A stretch of 64,000 bases of DNA from Stomoxys calcitrans (GCF_963082655.1 NC_081552.1:125149494-125213493), one strand, 5' to 3'; counted from the first letter of the stretch, positions 43,963-56,420 are shown. The notes: a model not told the origin generated them from the sequence alone. Made by a program: numbers and translations.

Positions 43963-45337
43963 ATTTTTATACCCTCCACCATAAGATGGGGGGTATACTA
44001 ATTTCGTCATTCGGTTTGTAACTAATCGAAATATTCGTCTGAGACCCCATAAAGTATATATATTCTTGATCGTCGTGACATTTTATGTCGATCTAGCCAT
44101 GTCCGTATTTGAAATTTTGCGCAAATACTTCTTATTAGTGTAGGTCGGTTGGTATTGTAAATGGGCCATATCGGTCCATGTTTTGATATAGCTGCCATAT
44201 AAACCGATCTTGGGTCTTGACTTCTTCAGCCTCTAGAGTGCGCAATTCTTATCCGATTGGAATAAAATTTTGCACGACGTGTTTTGTTATGATATCCAAC
44301 AACTGGGCCAAGTATGGTTCAAATCAGTCCATAACCTGATATAGCTGCCATATAAACCGATCTTGGGTCTTGACTTCTTGAGCCTCTAGCGTGCGCAATT
44401 CTTATCCGATTGGAATGAAATTTTGCACGACGTGTTTTGTTATGATATCCAACAACTGTGCCAAGTATGGTTCAAATCGGTGTATAACCTGATATAGCTG
44501 CCATATAAACCGATCTTGGGTCTTGACTTCCTGAGCCTCTAGAGTGCGCAATTCTTATCCGATTGGAATGAAATTTGGCACGACGTGTTTTGTTATGATA
44601 TCCAACAACTGTGCCAAGTATGGTTCAAATCGGTCCATCACCTTATATAGCTGTCATATAAACCGATCTGGGGTCTTGACTTCTTGAGCCTCTAGAGGGC
44701 GCAATTCTTATCCAATTTGAATGAATTTTGGCACGTAGTATTTTGTTATAATATCCAACAACTGTGCCAAATATGGTTGAAATCGGTTCAGAACCTGATA
44801 TAGCTGTCATATAAACCGATCTTGGGTCTTGACTTCTTGAGCCTCTAGAGTGTGCAATTCTTATCCGATTGGAATGAAATTTTGCACGACGTGTTTCGTT
44901 ATTATATCCAAAAACTGTGCCAAGTATGGTTCAAATCGGTCCATAACCTGATATAGCTGCCATATAAATCGATCTGGGATCTTGACTTCTTGAGCCTCCA
45001 GAAGTCGCAATTATTATCCGATTTGCCTGAAATTTTGTACGACGGATTCTCTCATGACCATCTCGATCGATCTCTCTATTTTACTTCTTGAGCCCACAAA
45101 GAGCGCAATTCTTATTCGAATTGGCTGATATTTTACACAGGTCTCCAACATAAATATAATTTAATTGTGGTCCAAACCGGACAATATCTTAATATCGCTC
45201 TAATCGCAGAGCAAATCTTTTCTTATATCCTTTTTTTGCCTAAGAAGAGATGCCGGGAAAAGAACTCGACAAATGCGATCCATGGTGGAGGGTATATAAG
45301 ATTCGGCTCGGCCGAACTTAGCACGATTTTACTTGTT
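43963..45337 (-). mobile_element. B-family element, full length
   Basis: Hairpin TATACCCTCCACCATAAG at left, core, about six units, palindromic GGCTCGGCCGAACTTAGC and TTTTACTTGTT at right. The GTCCGTCCGTCTG tract is deleted. Confidence 0.87.
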
Positions 45338-45366
45338 AAATTTTTTATTTCTTTAAAATTAATAAT

Positions 45367-47158
45367 TCTTATATATAAAAATCAATTTATGTTTGTTTGT
45401 AGGTTTGTTTGTTTGTATGTTTGTGTGTTCCCTATAGACTCAGAAACGGCTGAACCGATTTTCTTGAAATTTCCACAGATGGGGTACCACAGATGGGGTA
45501 CCAAACCTACCAAACATATATTTAGACCAATCACGACAATATGGGACTCAAATGAAAGGTATTTAGAATAAGAAAACGTATCTGATATCCAATTGTCGGA
45601 CCAAGTGCTAGGGGGCCCACCCCAAGCCCCAAAACACCCCTAAATTGGACATATTTATCGACCATGGCAATATGGGACTCAAATGAAAGCTATTTTCGAG
45701 TAGAATACGAATCTGATATCCAAATGTGGGACCACGATTCTGGGGGTCCGCCACTTCCCCAAAACACCCCCCCTAACTGGACTTATTTGATGACCATGGA
45801 AATATGGGGCTTAAATAAAAGGTATTTGAGTTTAGAATTCGAATCTAATATCCAATCTAATGCGACCAAGTCTTTGGGAGGCCGCCTCACTAAAAGCATC
45901 CGACATAGGGGACAAATTTACGAGAATAGCAATATGGGGCTGAAATGAAAGGTCTTTGGGAGTAAAGCACGAATTTGATATCAATATTCTGGAAAAGTGT
46001 CTATGGGGCCACCCCACCCCCACAACACCACCCAAATAGTAAGTATTTTCTGAATATTGCACTATGAGGCTCAAATAAGAGGATTTTTAAAGTGGAACAC
46101 GAATCCGATATATTTTTTCAAGGCCAACTTACTGAGTGGCCGCCCATTCCCCAAAACACCCCCAAGCCGATCATGTTTGCCGACTATGGAAATATGGGGC
46201 TAAAATTAAAGGTTTGTGAGAGTAGACCACGTATCTGATATAAACATTAGGGGCCAACTGTCTAGCGGACGTCCCACCAACATAACAACCCCCAAATAGG
46301 ACGTATTTGCTCTCCAAGACGTATTTGCTCTTAAAGAGAGTGGAATTAAATATTCATAGTTTTTAGGGCAAATACCGCAAACTTGCTGCTTGGTGTTTGG
46401 GGGACCACCCCAATTCTCAAAACACCTCTAAATCGGGCATATTTACCGACCATGTTAATGTGGAGCTTAAATGAAAGGTATTGGGGGTAGAGCAAGAATT
46501 GATACCCATTTTCGGGACCAATTTTCTGGAGGTCTACCCCTTTCCCAAAATACCCCACAAACAGCAATTTTTTAGTGACCATCACAATATGGGGCTCAAA
46601 TAAAGGTATTTGGGAGTAGAATACGAATTTGATATCCAAATGTAGGACCATGTATTTAGAGCATCACCCCTTTCCCAAAACACCCCCAAAGGGAAAAAAT
46701 GTTTCGACCATGCCAATATGTGGCTCAAATGAAAGGTATTTGAGATTAGAAAACGAATTTGATAACCTATTTTGGAGCCATGTGTTTGGGGGACGCTTCA
46801 TCGTGTAAACTCCTCTTAAGCCAATGGTAATATGGGGTTTAAATAAATTGTATTAGAGAGAAGAGCACGATGCTGATATTTTTTCAGGGCCAAGTATTTG
46901 GGGGACCACCTCTCCCCGAAAACACCACTAAATCAGACATCAAAGAATATCGGTCTGAAATGAAATATTTTAATAAAGATCATATGGGATTCAGATAAAG
47001 GCACTTATATTGTTAAACTGTTAGTCAAGCGGTATACTATTTTCGTAGCATGGTATTTCACTTAAAGATTTTTAATTTCCGAAAATAAATTTTCCAAGGA
47101 AACTTTTGTTCCATATAAAGAAAAATAAAGAGCAGCGGAGCGGGCTTGGGTCAGCTAG
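45367..47158 (+). mobile_element. C-family (Helitron-like) element
   Basis: 5' TCTTATATATAAAAATCAAT with TGTTTGTTTGTAGG and GACTCAGAAACGGCTGAACC, about twelve units, 3' GAGCAGCGGAGCGGGC...GGTCAGCTAG before TA. The most complete C element here, with both TC and CTAG tips. Confidence 0.65.
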
Positions 47159-47620
47159 TAATAAATAAATACGCCCACAGCATGGGGAAAAATCAACGGA
47201 TTTGTGGGAGGTAGAAAAATATTAAAAATATTTTTTATTTTAATAACGACACAGTATTTCCCTTCTAGTGCTACTAAGTGGTGTCGCTTTATTTGATTAT
47301 TTCTATAATTCTATTTATGATTTATTTCTATTATTACAAATAAGTGCTTATTCTAGAGCTTCATCGAATGTTGTATGTAATGACATTTGTAATACCGGTA
47401 ACACAGAAGTTATTCCTGTTGATAACTCGTTATACTTTAGAAGCTAGTAAATCTAAGGATAATGAGTTATCCATTATTTTACATGCCAAAAATAATGACA
47501 TGTACTTACCAAGTTTTTGCTGGGTAATAGTAAGAACTATCGCCATCGCACCAAATAGACTGGCAAATGAGTACTTTACTACAGAAAATCGTTTAATATG
47601 GCATTTTGATTTGATTTAAA
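47159..47620. other. Spacer, nothing recognised
   Basis: A 91-codon frame at 47344-47619 has no domain, splice or codon support. Confidence 0.35.
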
Positions 47621-48427
47621 AACAAGTAAATGATTGCTAAGTTCGGCCGGGCCGAATCTTGGGAACCCACCACCATGGATTTTGCTAAAATATGGGAGCT
47701 ATATCTAATTATACACCGATTTGGACCGATCTTGGCACAGTTATTGAAAGTCATAACATAACACTTGTGCAAAATTCCACCCAAATCGAATGAAAATTGA
47801 TACTTCCAAGGGCGCAAGGAGTCAAATCGGGAGATCGGTTTGTATGGAAGCTATATTCAAATCTGAACCCATATGGCCCATTTGCAATCCCCAACGACCT
47901 ACATCAATATTAGGTACCTGTGCAAAATTTCAAGCAGCTAGCTCCACGAGTTCGGCCGCTGTCGTGATTTCGACAGACGAACGGATATGGCTAGTTCGAC
48001 TCAGAATATCGAGACGATCATGAGTATATATACTTTATGAGGTCCTAGATCAATATTTCGAGGTGTTACAAACGGGATGGCTAAATTAGTATACCCCATC
48101 CAACGCTGGTGGGTGGAAATTATGCACATAGTATTCTGTTATTAGTCCCAACAAAAGAGCTAAGTACGGTCCAAATCGGTCAAGAACATGATAGAGCGCC
48201 CATATTGACTGATCTCCCGATTTGACTTCTTGAGCCCTTACAAGCCGCAATTTTTTTCCGATTTGGCTGAAATTTTGCATATAGCGTTCTGTTTTGACTC
48301 TCAACAATTGCGCCAAGTACTGTCTAATTCGGTCTATAACTAGATATTGCTCCCATATTTTAGCAGAATCCTTGGTGGTGCGTTCCCAAGATTCGGCCCG
48401 GCCGAACTTAGCCCGCTTCTACTTTTT
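47621..48427. mobile_element. Divergent B-like foldback element
   Basis: Plus arm 47621-48113: AACAAGTAAATGATTGCTAA, palindrome TTCGGCCGGGCCGAA, TTGGGAACCCACCACCATGG, one to two units, core with GAGTATATATACTTTATGAG. From about 48114 the sequence is inverted and ends GGCCCGGCCGAACTTAGCCC. Both ends therefore carry the same terminal palindrome. Confidence 0.8.
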
Positions 48428-48649
48428 TCTTCTAACATCCCCTTCATAATTAGGCAGCAGTCATTTTCAGCCAACAACAGACTTTTTAGCAGTAAGCCTA
48501 CGGCTCTGAAATTGCAGTACTACTGCTACAATAGCAGTAAAATTAACCACTAATATTCAGCAGACAGTGTTTGCTATCGTCAGCAACATTTATTTTATGA
48601 GCGCAAGCAATCTGTGATTGCTGTAGCATAATCTTTTAATATGAACGTA
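48428..48649. other. CAGCA/TGCTG-rich spacer
   Basis: Many short CAGCA and TGCTG words, resembling the interior of the neighbouring MITE, so it is probably related repeat DNA. Confidence 0.35.
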
Positions 48650-49080
48650 TACACTCGGAGAAAATTGTTAGTAAAACCAGCAAAAATGTTTGCTGCAACA
48701 GCAAACATTTTCTGCTGTTTTCAAACGATAGAAATTTAAAAATAGCTCAAAAATTTAATAAATATTAAAAAAATATATATTTCATCTAATATTTCAATGT
48801 TACAAGCATATAACGTAAAATTGTATCCAATTTTCTATGATTTGGTTATTAATGAATTTATATAACAGCAGTCAAAATAATTACTGCAATTATATATTTT
48901 TGCTTTTAAACAAAAAATTAGCCCCCAATGGTAATTTTTTTTATAATATATAGATTATGCCCCAATTTGTGTTCAGCAGTTCCAAAATTTTGCATGGATT
49001 CATTCAAAAGTTAAACATTTTTAATTTAATATCAGCAGACTGTGTTTGCTGATATTAGCAGACTAATTTCTTTGGGTGTA
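48650..49080. mobile_element. TA-flanked MITE (~430 bp)
   Basis: TA at 48650-48651 and 49079-49080 flank imperfect inverted ends CACTCGGAGAAAATTGTTAG and the complement of CAGACTAATTTCTTTGGGTG. A strong inner hairpin of CAGCAAAAATGTTTGCTG and CAGCAAACATTTTCTGCTG lies at 48679-48718. No gene. Probably a Tc1/mariner-type non-autonomous element. Confidence 0.6.
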
Positions 49081-49144
49081 CAAATACCATGTTTTAATCT
49101 TATGCTGGAGAGCTTAAAAATTTCGATTTACAAAATACACTTAC

Positions 49145-49313
49145 CGGAACTACTTGATTTCTGGCCCCCCAGCATAATGGCTTAAACGATCCACGTCTGG
49201 TTGTGTATTGGAATTCGTTGAAATGATTTTGCCAGTCATATGATAGAAGCCTTGCTTCAAGTGTCATACCTGCCAGTTCTGGAGGTGCTGATATTATCAC
49301 TGGATTTGAATCC
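49145..49313 (-). CDS. Host gene exon (169 bp), unrecognised product
   Basis: Minus strand, between an acceptor (TTTGTTCACAG) and a near-consensus donor (CCG|GTAAGT). It is open throughout in the phase set by the upstream exon and reads DSNPVIISAPPELAGMTLEA, then RLLSYDWQNHFNEF, QYTTRRGSFK and PLCWGARNQVVP, ending in phase 0. It is clean, non-repetitive, balanced coding sequence unlike anything else in the window. I do not recognise the protein. The next downstream exon is not evident in the window; the gene's introns appear filled with repeats. Confidence 0.72.
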
Positions 49314-49624
49314 CTGTGAACAAATAAATAAGTTGGTGTTAATATCTTATATTTGTTAAATTAATTATCAGCTATGAGGACATTGATCTTGAACTGACTT
49401 CATAACACCATAGTAAAAATAACATGCCAAAAAATTTCTTAACCTAGTTAACACAATTTTTCATAATTTACTTTAATCTCCAATCCATGAAATTGTAATC
49501 TTGATTTTAAGTTGGCTATGATTTTTTCCTTATTTTGTGTTCTGTCCAGCTAAAGAAATTTTTAATCATGTTACCCTTTACATTTTCTTTTGCTTATTGT
49601 GATCAAGCAGGCTTTTATATGTGA
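49314..49624 (-). other. Intron sequence 3' part
   Basis: Between the host exon acceptor and the Helitron-like insertion. AT-rich, with a pyrimidine-containing acceptor tract directly beside the exon. Confidence 0.6.
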
Positions 49625-51187
49625 CTAGATGGCCTGGGTCCGCTCCGCTGCGCCTTCTTTTACTTTATATGGAACAAACGTTTCCTTGGAATATTTATTT
49701 TCGACAATTTAAGAGCTTTTAGTGAAATACCATGCTACGAAAATAGTATATCGCTTGACTAACAATTTAACAATATAATGCCTTTATCGGAATCCCATAT
49801 GAACTTTATTGGTCTACGAATTTAAGTTTGGATGTAAGGTGTACATCATTCTTAAAATTATTTATTTCAGCCCGATATTCTCATGGTGTCTGATTTAGGT
49901 GTGTTTTCGGGGGTGAGGTGGTCCCTCAGACACTTGGCCCTGAAAAAATATTAGCATCGTGCTATTCTTTCAAATATCATTTATTTAAACCTCATATTGC
50001 CATTGGTTTAGGGGAGTTTACACGATGAAGCGCCCCCCAAACAAATGGCCCCAAAATAGGTTATCAAATTGGTTTTCTAATCTCAAATACCTTTATTTGA
50101 GCCCCATATTGCGATGGTCACAAAAAATTGCTGTTTGTGGGGTATTTTGTATATCAATTCTTGTTCGACTCCCCAATACCTTTCATTTAAGTTCCACATT
50201 GACATGGTCGGTAAATGTGCCCGATTTAGGGGTGTTTTGGTTATTGGGGTGGTCCCCCAAACACTAAGCCCGGAAAATATATCAGAAACGTACTCTATTC
50301 TCATATATCTATATATCATTTATTTGAACACCATATTGCCATTGGCCTCAAAATTGGATATCAAAATCGTTTTCTAATCTCATTAAAACTCCTTATTGCA
50401 AAAGTCAGCAAATATGTCCGGTTTGGGGTATTGGCCCTAAAAACTACAAATATTTAGTTCCACTCTCTTGGTGAGCAAATACGTCCTATGTGGGGGTTGT
50501 TATGGTGGTGGGACGTCCGCTAGACAGTTGGTCCATAATGTTGATATCAGATACGTGGTCTACTCCCACATACCTTTAATTTGAGCCCCATAATTCCATA
50601 GTCGGCAAACATGGCTGGCTTGGGGGGTGTTTTGGGGGATGGGCGGCCACTCAGTGAGTTGGCCTTGAAAATATATATCGGATTCGTGTTCCACTCTAAA
50701 AACCCTCTTATTTGAGACTCATATTGCAATAGTCAGCAAATACTCCTATTTGGGTGGTGTTGTGGGGGTAGGGTGGCCCCATAGACACTTTTCCCCAATA
50801 TTGATATCAGATTCGTGCTTTACTCCCAAAGACCCTTCATTTGAGCCCTATATTGCTATAGTCGTACATTTGTCCCCTTTGGAGGATGTTTTTGGGGAAA
50901 GGCGGCCCCCCAAATACTTGATCCCATATTTGGATATCAGATTCTAGTTCTACACTCAAATACCTTTTGTTTAAGCCCCATATTCCCATGGTCAGTAAAT
51001 AAGTCCTGTTGTTTTCCTGGTGTTTTGGGGAAGGGGTGGACCCCCAGAAACGTGGTCCCACATTTGGATATCAGATTCGTATTCTACTCGCAAAAACCTT
51101 TCATTTGAATCACATATTGCCGTGGTCGGTAAATATGTCTGATTTAGGGGTGTTTTGAGGGGTTGGGGTGGTCCCCCTAGCACTTCT
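49625..51187 (-). mobile_element. C-family (Helitron-like) element in a host intron
   Basis: Plus strand CTAGATGGCCTGGGTCCGC with CCGCTCCGCTGCGCCTTC is the complement of the C-family 3' end (CTAG then T). About ten units follow up to CCCCCTAGCACTTC. The 5' Helitron-like tip is absent (5'-truncated). It occupies most of the ~1.9 kb intron. Confidence 0.62.
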
Positions 51188-51224
51188 AAAATTTCAACAA
51201 GCTTTCATAAATTTAGGACCTTAC

Positions 51225-51261
51225 CTGGTCATTAGCGGCGTTTCCGTCGTTTGGTCTTTTT
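51225..51261 (-). CDS. Host gene mini-exon (37 bp)
   Basis: Minus strand, acceptor ATTTTTTGTAG, donor CAG|GTAAGG. In the one phase that joins the exon at 49145-49313 it reads KDQTTETPLMT and completes an Arg codon across the junction. Both splice sites are near consensus and the phase matches, which supports a genuine spliced gene. Upstream exons were not found. Confidence 0.62.
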
Positions 51262-51652
51262 CTACAAAAAATTGTGCGATTTACTTTTAATTTAAAGGAT
51301 TTAGTAGGATGAACGAATGATTTCGATTTAGGCAGATTTTTTGTTTAGCGAAATAGCATTTTTGTAAACATATTTGAGAAATTCTTGCAAGAATTTGTGG
51401 CAAGTATGAAGTTTTCTATATGTTATTGTCTTATGACTTGTGAAGTTTTGCTATTGTTAAAGTTGCACACATAGTGTGAAACGAAAAATCAAACATAAGG
51501 CAATCACATTTCAAATGTTTTTTTCTCGATTAGAGTGGTGCTTTTTTTCTTCTGCCAAAAACGTAAATAAATTAGCCGTTTTTGTGGTTAGCCGGATGAA
51601 AGCAACGCTAAATTCCATTGTTTTCACAACTTTATGAATTGGCCAGCTTTCT
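51262..51652. other. Probable intron or upstream region of the host gene
   Basis: AT-rich with T-runs and no repeat-family signature that I can see. No further exon recognised. Confidence 0.4.
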
Positions 51653-51703
51653 ACTACTACTAAAACTAAAAAAAAAAAAAAAAAAAAAAACTACTACTAA
51701 AAC
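51653..51703. repeat. Poly(A) tract bounded by a 14-bp direct repeat
   Basis: ACTACTACTAAAAC at 51653-51666 and 51690-51703 flank a T plus 22 As. It looks like a target-primed insertion of little more than a poly(A) tail. Confidence 0.75.
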
Positions 51704-51760
51704 AATTTTTACGCATTAAAATATGAGCTGTTGTTGCAGTTTTAGGTTATGTTATACAAA

Positions 51761-54700
51761 AACAAGCAAAAGCGTGCTAAGTTCGGCCGGGTCGAATCTT
51801 ATACCCTCCACCATGGATCTTTTCCCGTCATCTCTTCTTAGGCAAAAAAGGATATAAGAAAAGATTTTCTCTGCTATTAGAGCGATATCAAGTTATAGTC
51901 CGGCTTGGACCACAATTAAATTATATGTTGGAGATCTGTGTAAAATTTCAGCCAATTCGTATAAGAATTGCGCTCTTTGTGGGGTCAAGAAGTAAAATAG
52001 AGAGATCGATTTATATGGGAGCTGTGTCGGGCTATAGACCGATTAAGACCTTAATAAACACGTATGTTGATGGTCACGAGAGAATCCGTCGTACAAAATT
52101 TCAGGCAAATCGAATAATAATTGCGACCTCTAGAGGCTCAAGAAGTCAAGATCCCAGATCGGTTTATATGGCAGGAATAGCAGGTTATGAACCGATTTGA
52201 ACCATACTTGGCACAGTTGTTGGATATCATAACAAAACATGTCGTCCAAAATTTTATTCCAATCGGATAAGAATTGTGCACTCTAGAGGCTCAAGCAGTC
52301 AAGACCCAAGATCAGTTATATGACAGCTATATCAGGTTATGAACCGATTTGAATCATACTCTGCACAGTTTATGGATATCATAAAAAACACGACGTGCAA
52401 AATTTCATTTCAATTAGATAAGAATTGCGCGCTCTAGAGGCTCAAGAAGTCAAGACCCAAGTTCGGTTTGTATGGCAGCTAAATCAGGTAATGGACCGAT
52501 TTAAACCATACTTGGCACAGTTGTTGGATATCATAACGAAACACGTTTTGCAAATTTTCATCCCAATCCGATAAGAACTGCGCACTCTAGAGGCTCAAGA
52601 AGTCAAGACCCAAAATCGGTTTATATGGCAGCTATATCAGGTTATGGACCGATTTGAACCATACTAAGCACAGTTGTTGGATATCATAAAAAAATAAGTC
52701 GTGCAAAATTTCAATTGAATTGGATAAGAATTGCGCACTCTAGAGGCTCAAAAAGTCAAGACCCAAGATCAGTTTATATGACAGCTATATCAGGTTATGG
52801 ACTGATTTGAATCATACTCTGCACAGTTTTTGGATATCATAAAAAACACGACGTGCAAAATTTTATTTCAATTGGATAAGAATTGCGCACTCTAGAGGCT
52901 CAAAAAGTCAAGACCCAAGATCGGTTTATATGGCAGCTATATCAGGTTATGAACCGATTTGAACCATACTTGGCACAGTTGTTGGATATCATAAAAAACA
53001 CGACGTGCAAAATTTCATTTCAATTGGATAAGAATTGTGCACTCTAGAGGCTCAAAAAGTCAACACCCAAGATCGGTTTATATGGCAGCTATATCAGGTT
53101 ATGAACCGATTTGAAGCATACTTGGCACAGTTGTAGGATATCATAACAAAATAAGTCGTGCAAAATTTCATTTCAATTGGATAAGAGTTGCGCACTCTAG
53201 AGTCTCAAAAAGTCAAGACCCAAGATCGGTTTATATGGCAGTTATATCAGGTTATAAACCGATTTGAACTATACTTGGCACAGTTGTTGGATATCATAAA
53301 AAACACGACGTGCAAAATTTCATTTCAATTGGAAAAGAATTGCGCATTCTAGAGGCTCAAAAAGTCAAGGCCCAAGATCGGTTTATATGGCAGCTATATC
53401 AGGTTATGAACCGATTGGAACCATACTTGGAACAGTCGTTGGATATCATAACAAAACACGTCGTGCAAAATTTCATTTCAATTAGATAAGAATTGCGCAC
53501 TCTAGAGGCTCAAAAGGTCAAGACCCAAGATCAGTTTATGTGACAGCTATATCAGGTTATGAACCGATTTGAACCATACTAAGCACAGTAATTGTATATC
53601 ATAAAAAACACGACGTGCAAAATTTCATTTCAATTGGATAAGAATTGCGCACTCTAGAGGCTCAAAAAGTCAAGACCCAAGATCAGTTTATATGACAGCT
53701 ATATCAGGTTATGGACCGATTTGAATCATACTCTGCACAGTTTTTGGATATCATAAAAAACACGACGTGCAAAATGTTATTTCAATTGGATAAGACTGGA
53801 CCGATTTGAATCATACTCTGCACAGTTTTTGGATATCATAAAAAACACGACGTGCAAAATTTTATTTCAATTGGATAAGAATTGCGCACTTTAGAGGCTG
53901 AAGAAGTCAAGACCCAAGATCGGTTTATATGGCAGCTATATCAGGTTATGGACCGATTTGAACCATACTTGGCACAGTTGTTGGATATCATAAAAAACAC
54001 TACGTGCAAATTTAATTTCAATTGGATAAGAATTGAGCATTCTAGAGGCTCAAAATGTCAAGACCCAAGATCGGTTTATATGGCTGCTATATCAGGTTAT
54101 GAACCGATTTGAACCATACTTGGCAAAGTCGTTGGATATCATAACAAAACACGTCGTGAAAAATTTTATTTTAATTGGATAAGAATTACGCACTCTAGAG
54201 GCTCAAAAAGTCAAGAGCCAAGATCAGTTTATATGACAGCTATATCAGGTTATGAACCGATTTGAGTCATACTCTGCACAGTGTTTGGATATCATAAAAA
54301 CACGACGTGCAAAATTTCATTTCAATTGGATAAGAATTGTGCACTCTAGAGGCTCAAAAAGTCAAGACCCAAGGTCGGTTTATATTGCAGCTATATCAGG
54401 TTATGAACCGATTTGAACCATACTAAGCACAGTAATTGTATATCATAAAAAACACGACGTGCAAAATTTTATTCCAATCGGATAAGAATTGCGCACCCTA
54501 GAGGCTCAAGAAGTCACGACCCAAGATCAGTTTATATGACAGCTATATCAGGTTATGAACCGATTTGAATCATACTCTGCACAGTTTTTGGATATCATAA
54601 AAAACACGACGTGCAAAATTTCATCCCAATCGGATAAGAATTGCGCACTCTAGAGGCTCAAGAAGTCAAGACCCAAGCTCGGTTTATATGGCAGCTATAT

Positions 54701-55104
54701 CAGGTTATGAACCGTTTTGAACCATACTTGCCACAGTTGTTGGATATCATAACAAAACACGTCGTGCAAAATTTCATTTCAATGGGATAAGAATTACGCA
54801 CTCTAGAGGCTCAAAAAGTCAAGACCCAAGATCGGTTTATATGGCAGCTATATCAAAACATGGACCTATATGGCCCATTTACAATACCAAACGACCTACA
54901 CTAATAAAAAGTATTTGTGCAAAATATCAGGAGGCTAGCTTTAAACCTTCGGAAGTTAGCGTGCTTTCGACAGACAGACGGACTGACGGACACGGCTAGA
55001 TCGACATAAAATGTCGCGACGATCAAGAATATATATACTTTATGGGGTCTCAGACGAATATTTCGAGTAGTTACAATCAGAATGACGAAATTAGTATACC
55101 CCCC
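51761..55104 (+). mobile_element. B-family element with an expanded unit array (foldback long arm)
   Basis: AACAAGCAAAAGCGTGCTAA head, leader, then about eighteen head-to-tail units between 52155 and 54860 (markers TTTATATGGCAGCTATATC, AAAACACGACGTGCAAAATT, AATTGCGCACTCTAGAGGCT), tail GACAGACAGACGGACTGACG and core, stopping inside the hairpin at ATACCCCCCAT. Unit spacing is 152-153 bp. No coding capacity. Confidence 0.88.
52155..54860 (+). repeat. Tandem array of ~152-bp units
   Basis: Unit starts (ATCGGTTTATATGGC or variants) occur near 52158, 52310, 52460, 52613, 52767, 52919, 53071, 53224, 53376, 53528, 53688, 53920, 54073, 54223, 54373, 54525, 54677 and 54830, plus a partial unit near 53799. 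Alternation of GATCGG/GATCAG and of CTTGGCACAG/CTCTGCACAG variants suggests that blocks of several units were copied together. Confidence 0.88.
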
Positions 55105-55836
55105 ATATAAACCGATCTTGGGTCTTGACTTCTTGAGCCTCTAGAGTGCGCAATTCTTATCCGATTGGAATGGATTTTTGCACGAAGTATTTTGTTATGA
55201 TATCCAACAACTGTGCCAGGTATGGTTCAAATCGGTTCATAACCTGATATAGCTGTCATATAAACAGATCTGGGAACTTTACGTTTTGAGCTTCTGGAGG
55301 GCGCTATTCCTATCTGTTTTGGCTGAAATTTTGCATGACTTATTTAATTCTTATTTTCAACAACTGTGTCAAATAAGGTTCAAATCGGTTCATAACCTGA
55401 TATAGCTGCCATATAAACCGATCTGAGATCTTGACTTCTTGAGCCTCTTGAATTCGCAATTATTATCCGATTTGCCTGAAATTTTGTACGACGGATCCTC
55501 TAATGGCCATCAACATACGTGTTTATTATGATCTGAATCGATCTATAGCCCGATACAGCTCCCATATAAATCGATCTCTCTATTTTACTTCTTGAGCCCC
55601 CAAAGAGCGCTATTCTTATTCGAATTGGTTGACATTTTACACAGGTCTCCAACATATAATTTAATTGTGGTCCAAACCGGACCATAACTTGATATCGCTC
55701 TAATAGCAGAGAAAATCTTTTCTTATATCCTTTTTTGCCTAAGAAGAGATGCCGGAAAAAGAACTCGACAATTGCGACCCATGGTGGAGGGTATATAAGA
55801 TTCGGCCCGGCCCAACTTAGCACGCTTTTACTTGTT
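55105..55836 (-). mobile_element. B-family element, inverted short arm
   Basis: Reverse-oriented B sequence from ATAAACCGATCTTGGG to GGCCCGGCCCAACTTAGCAC and TTTTACTTGTT. It is fused to the long arm at a shared CCAT. About 700 bp can pair with the head and leader of the long arm. Confidence 0.87.
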
Positions 55837-55924
55837 TTTTTTTAAACTTTTACTTCCAAAGCTACATTAAATATCATGATTTTAACATAGGGCTTTGCGC
55901 GGTTCATTTAGTCGTTTAGTTAAC

Positions 55925-56420
55925 AACATATTGAATTATCCATTTCCGTCCTTAAGAAATATATATATTCTTGATCATCGTAAACAATTTAACGATGTCC
56001 ATGTGCCTGTTGTAATCACCCTACAGCCTTTTGAGCTGATATTTGGCACAGTGAATGATGCTAAGACCCCCAATGCGCGTGGTGTATGGTCTAGATCGGA
56101 TTATATCTTAATGTAGCCCTTATATAGATCGATCCCCAGATTAAAGGCTAAGACCCATATAATCAAATTTTTTGCTCAATTTTGCTGAAAGTTGACGTAG
56201 TGAGATGTGTTTTGCTCTTTAAAGTCCGTGCCGAATATAGTTTAGATCGGATCATTTTTGAGTTTGTCACCCATATAGACCGATCGAAGATCTTTCTCCC
56301 AAAACTGGCTTACATATAACCTATTTTGCTGAAATATGGCACAGTCATATATGTTGAAGTTGGCTAACATATTTGAACTGTGTTTTACTACACATCTTCC
56401 CTGAGTATTGCACAGATAAA
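55925..56420 (-). mobile_element. Decayed A-like element
   Basis: Recognisable core (TATATATTCTTGATCATCG), A-type unit words (TTGCTGAAA, CATATAGACCGATC, TTTAGATCGGATC) but no intact ends. Older than the other A elements. Confidence 0.6.

Noticed and set aside
47344..47619. 91-codon plus-strand frame
   Set aside because: No splice sites, domain or similarity to other features; length not unusual for AT-rich DNA.
52155..54860. Resemblance to a CRISPR array
   Set aside because: Units are contiguous 152-bp repeats without spacers, inside a transposon in a eukaryotic genome.
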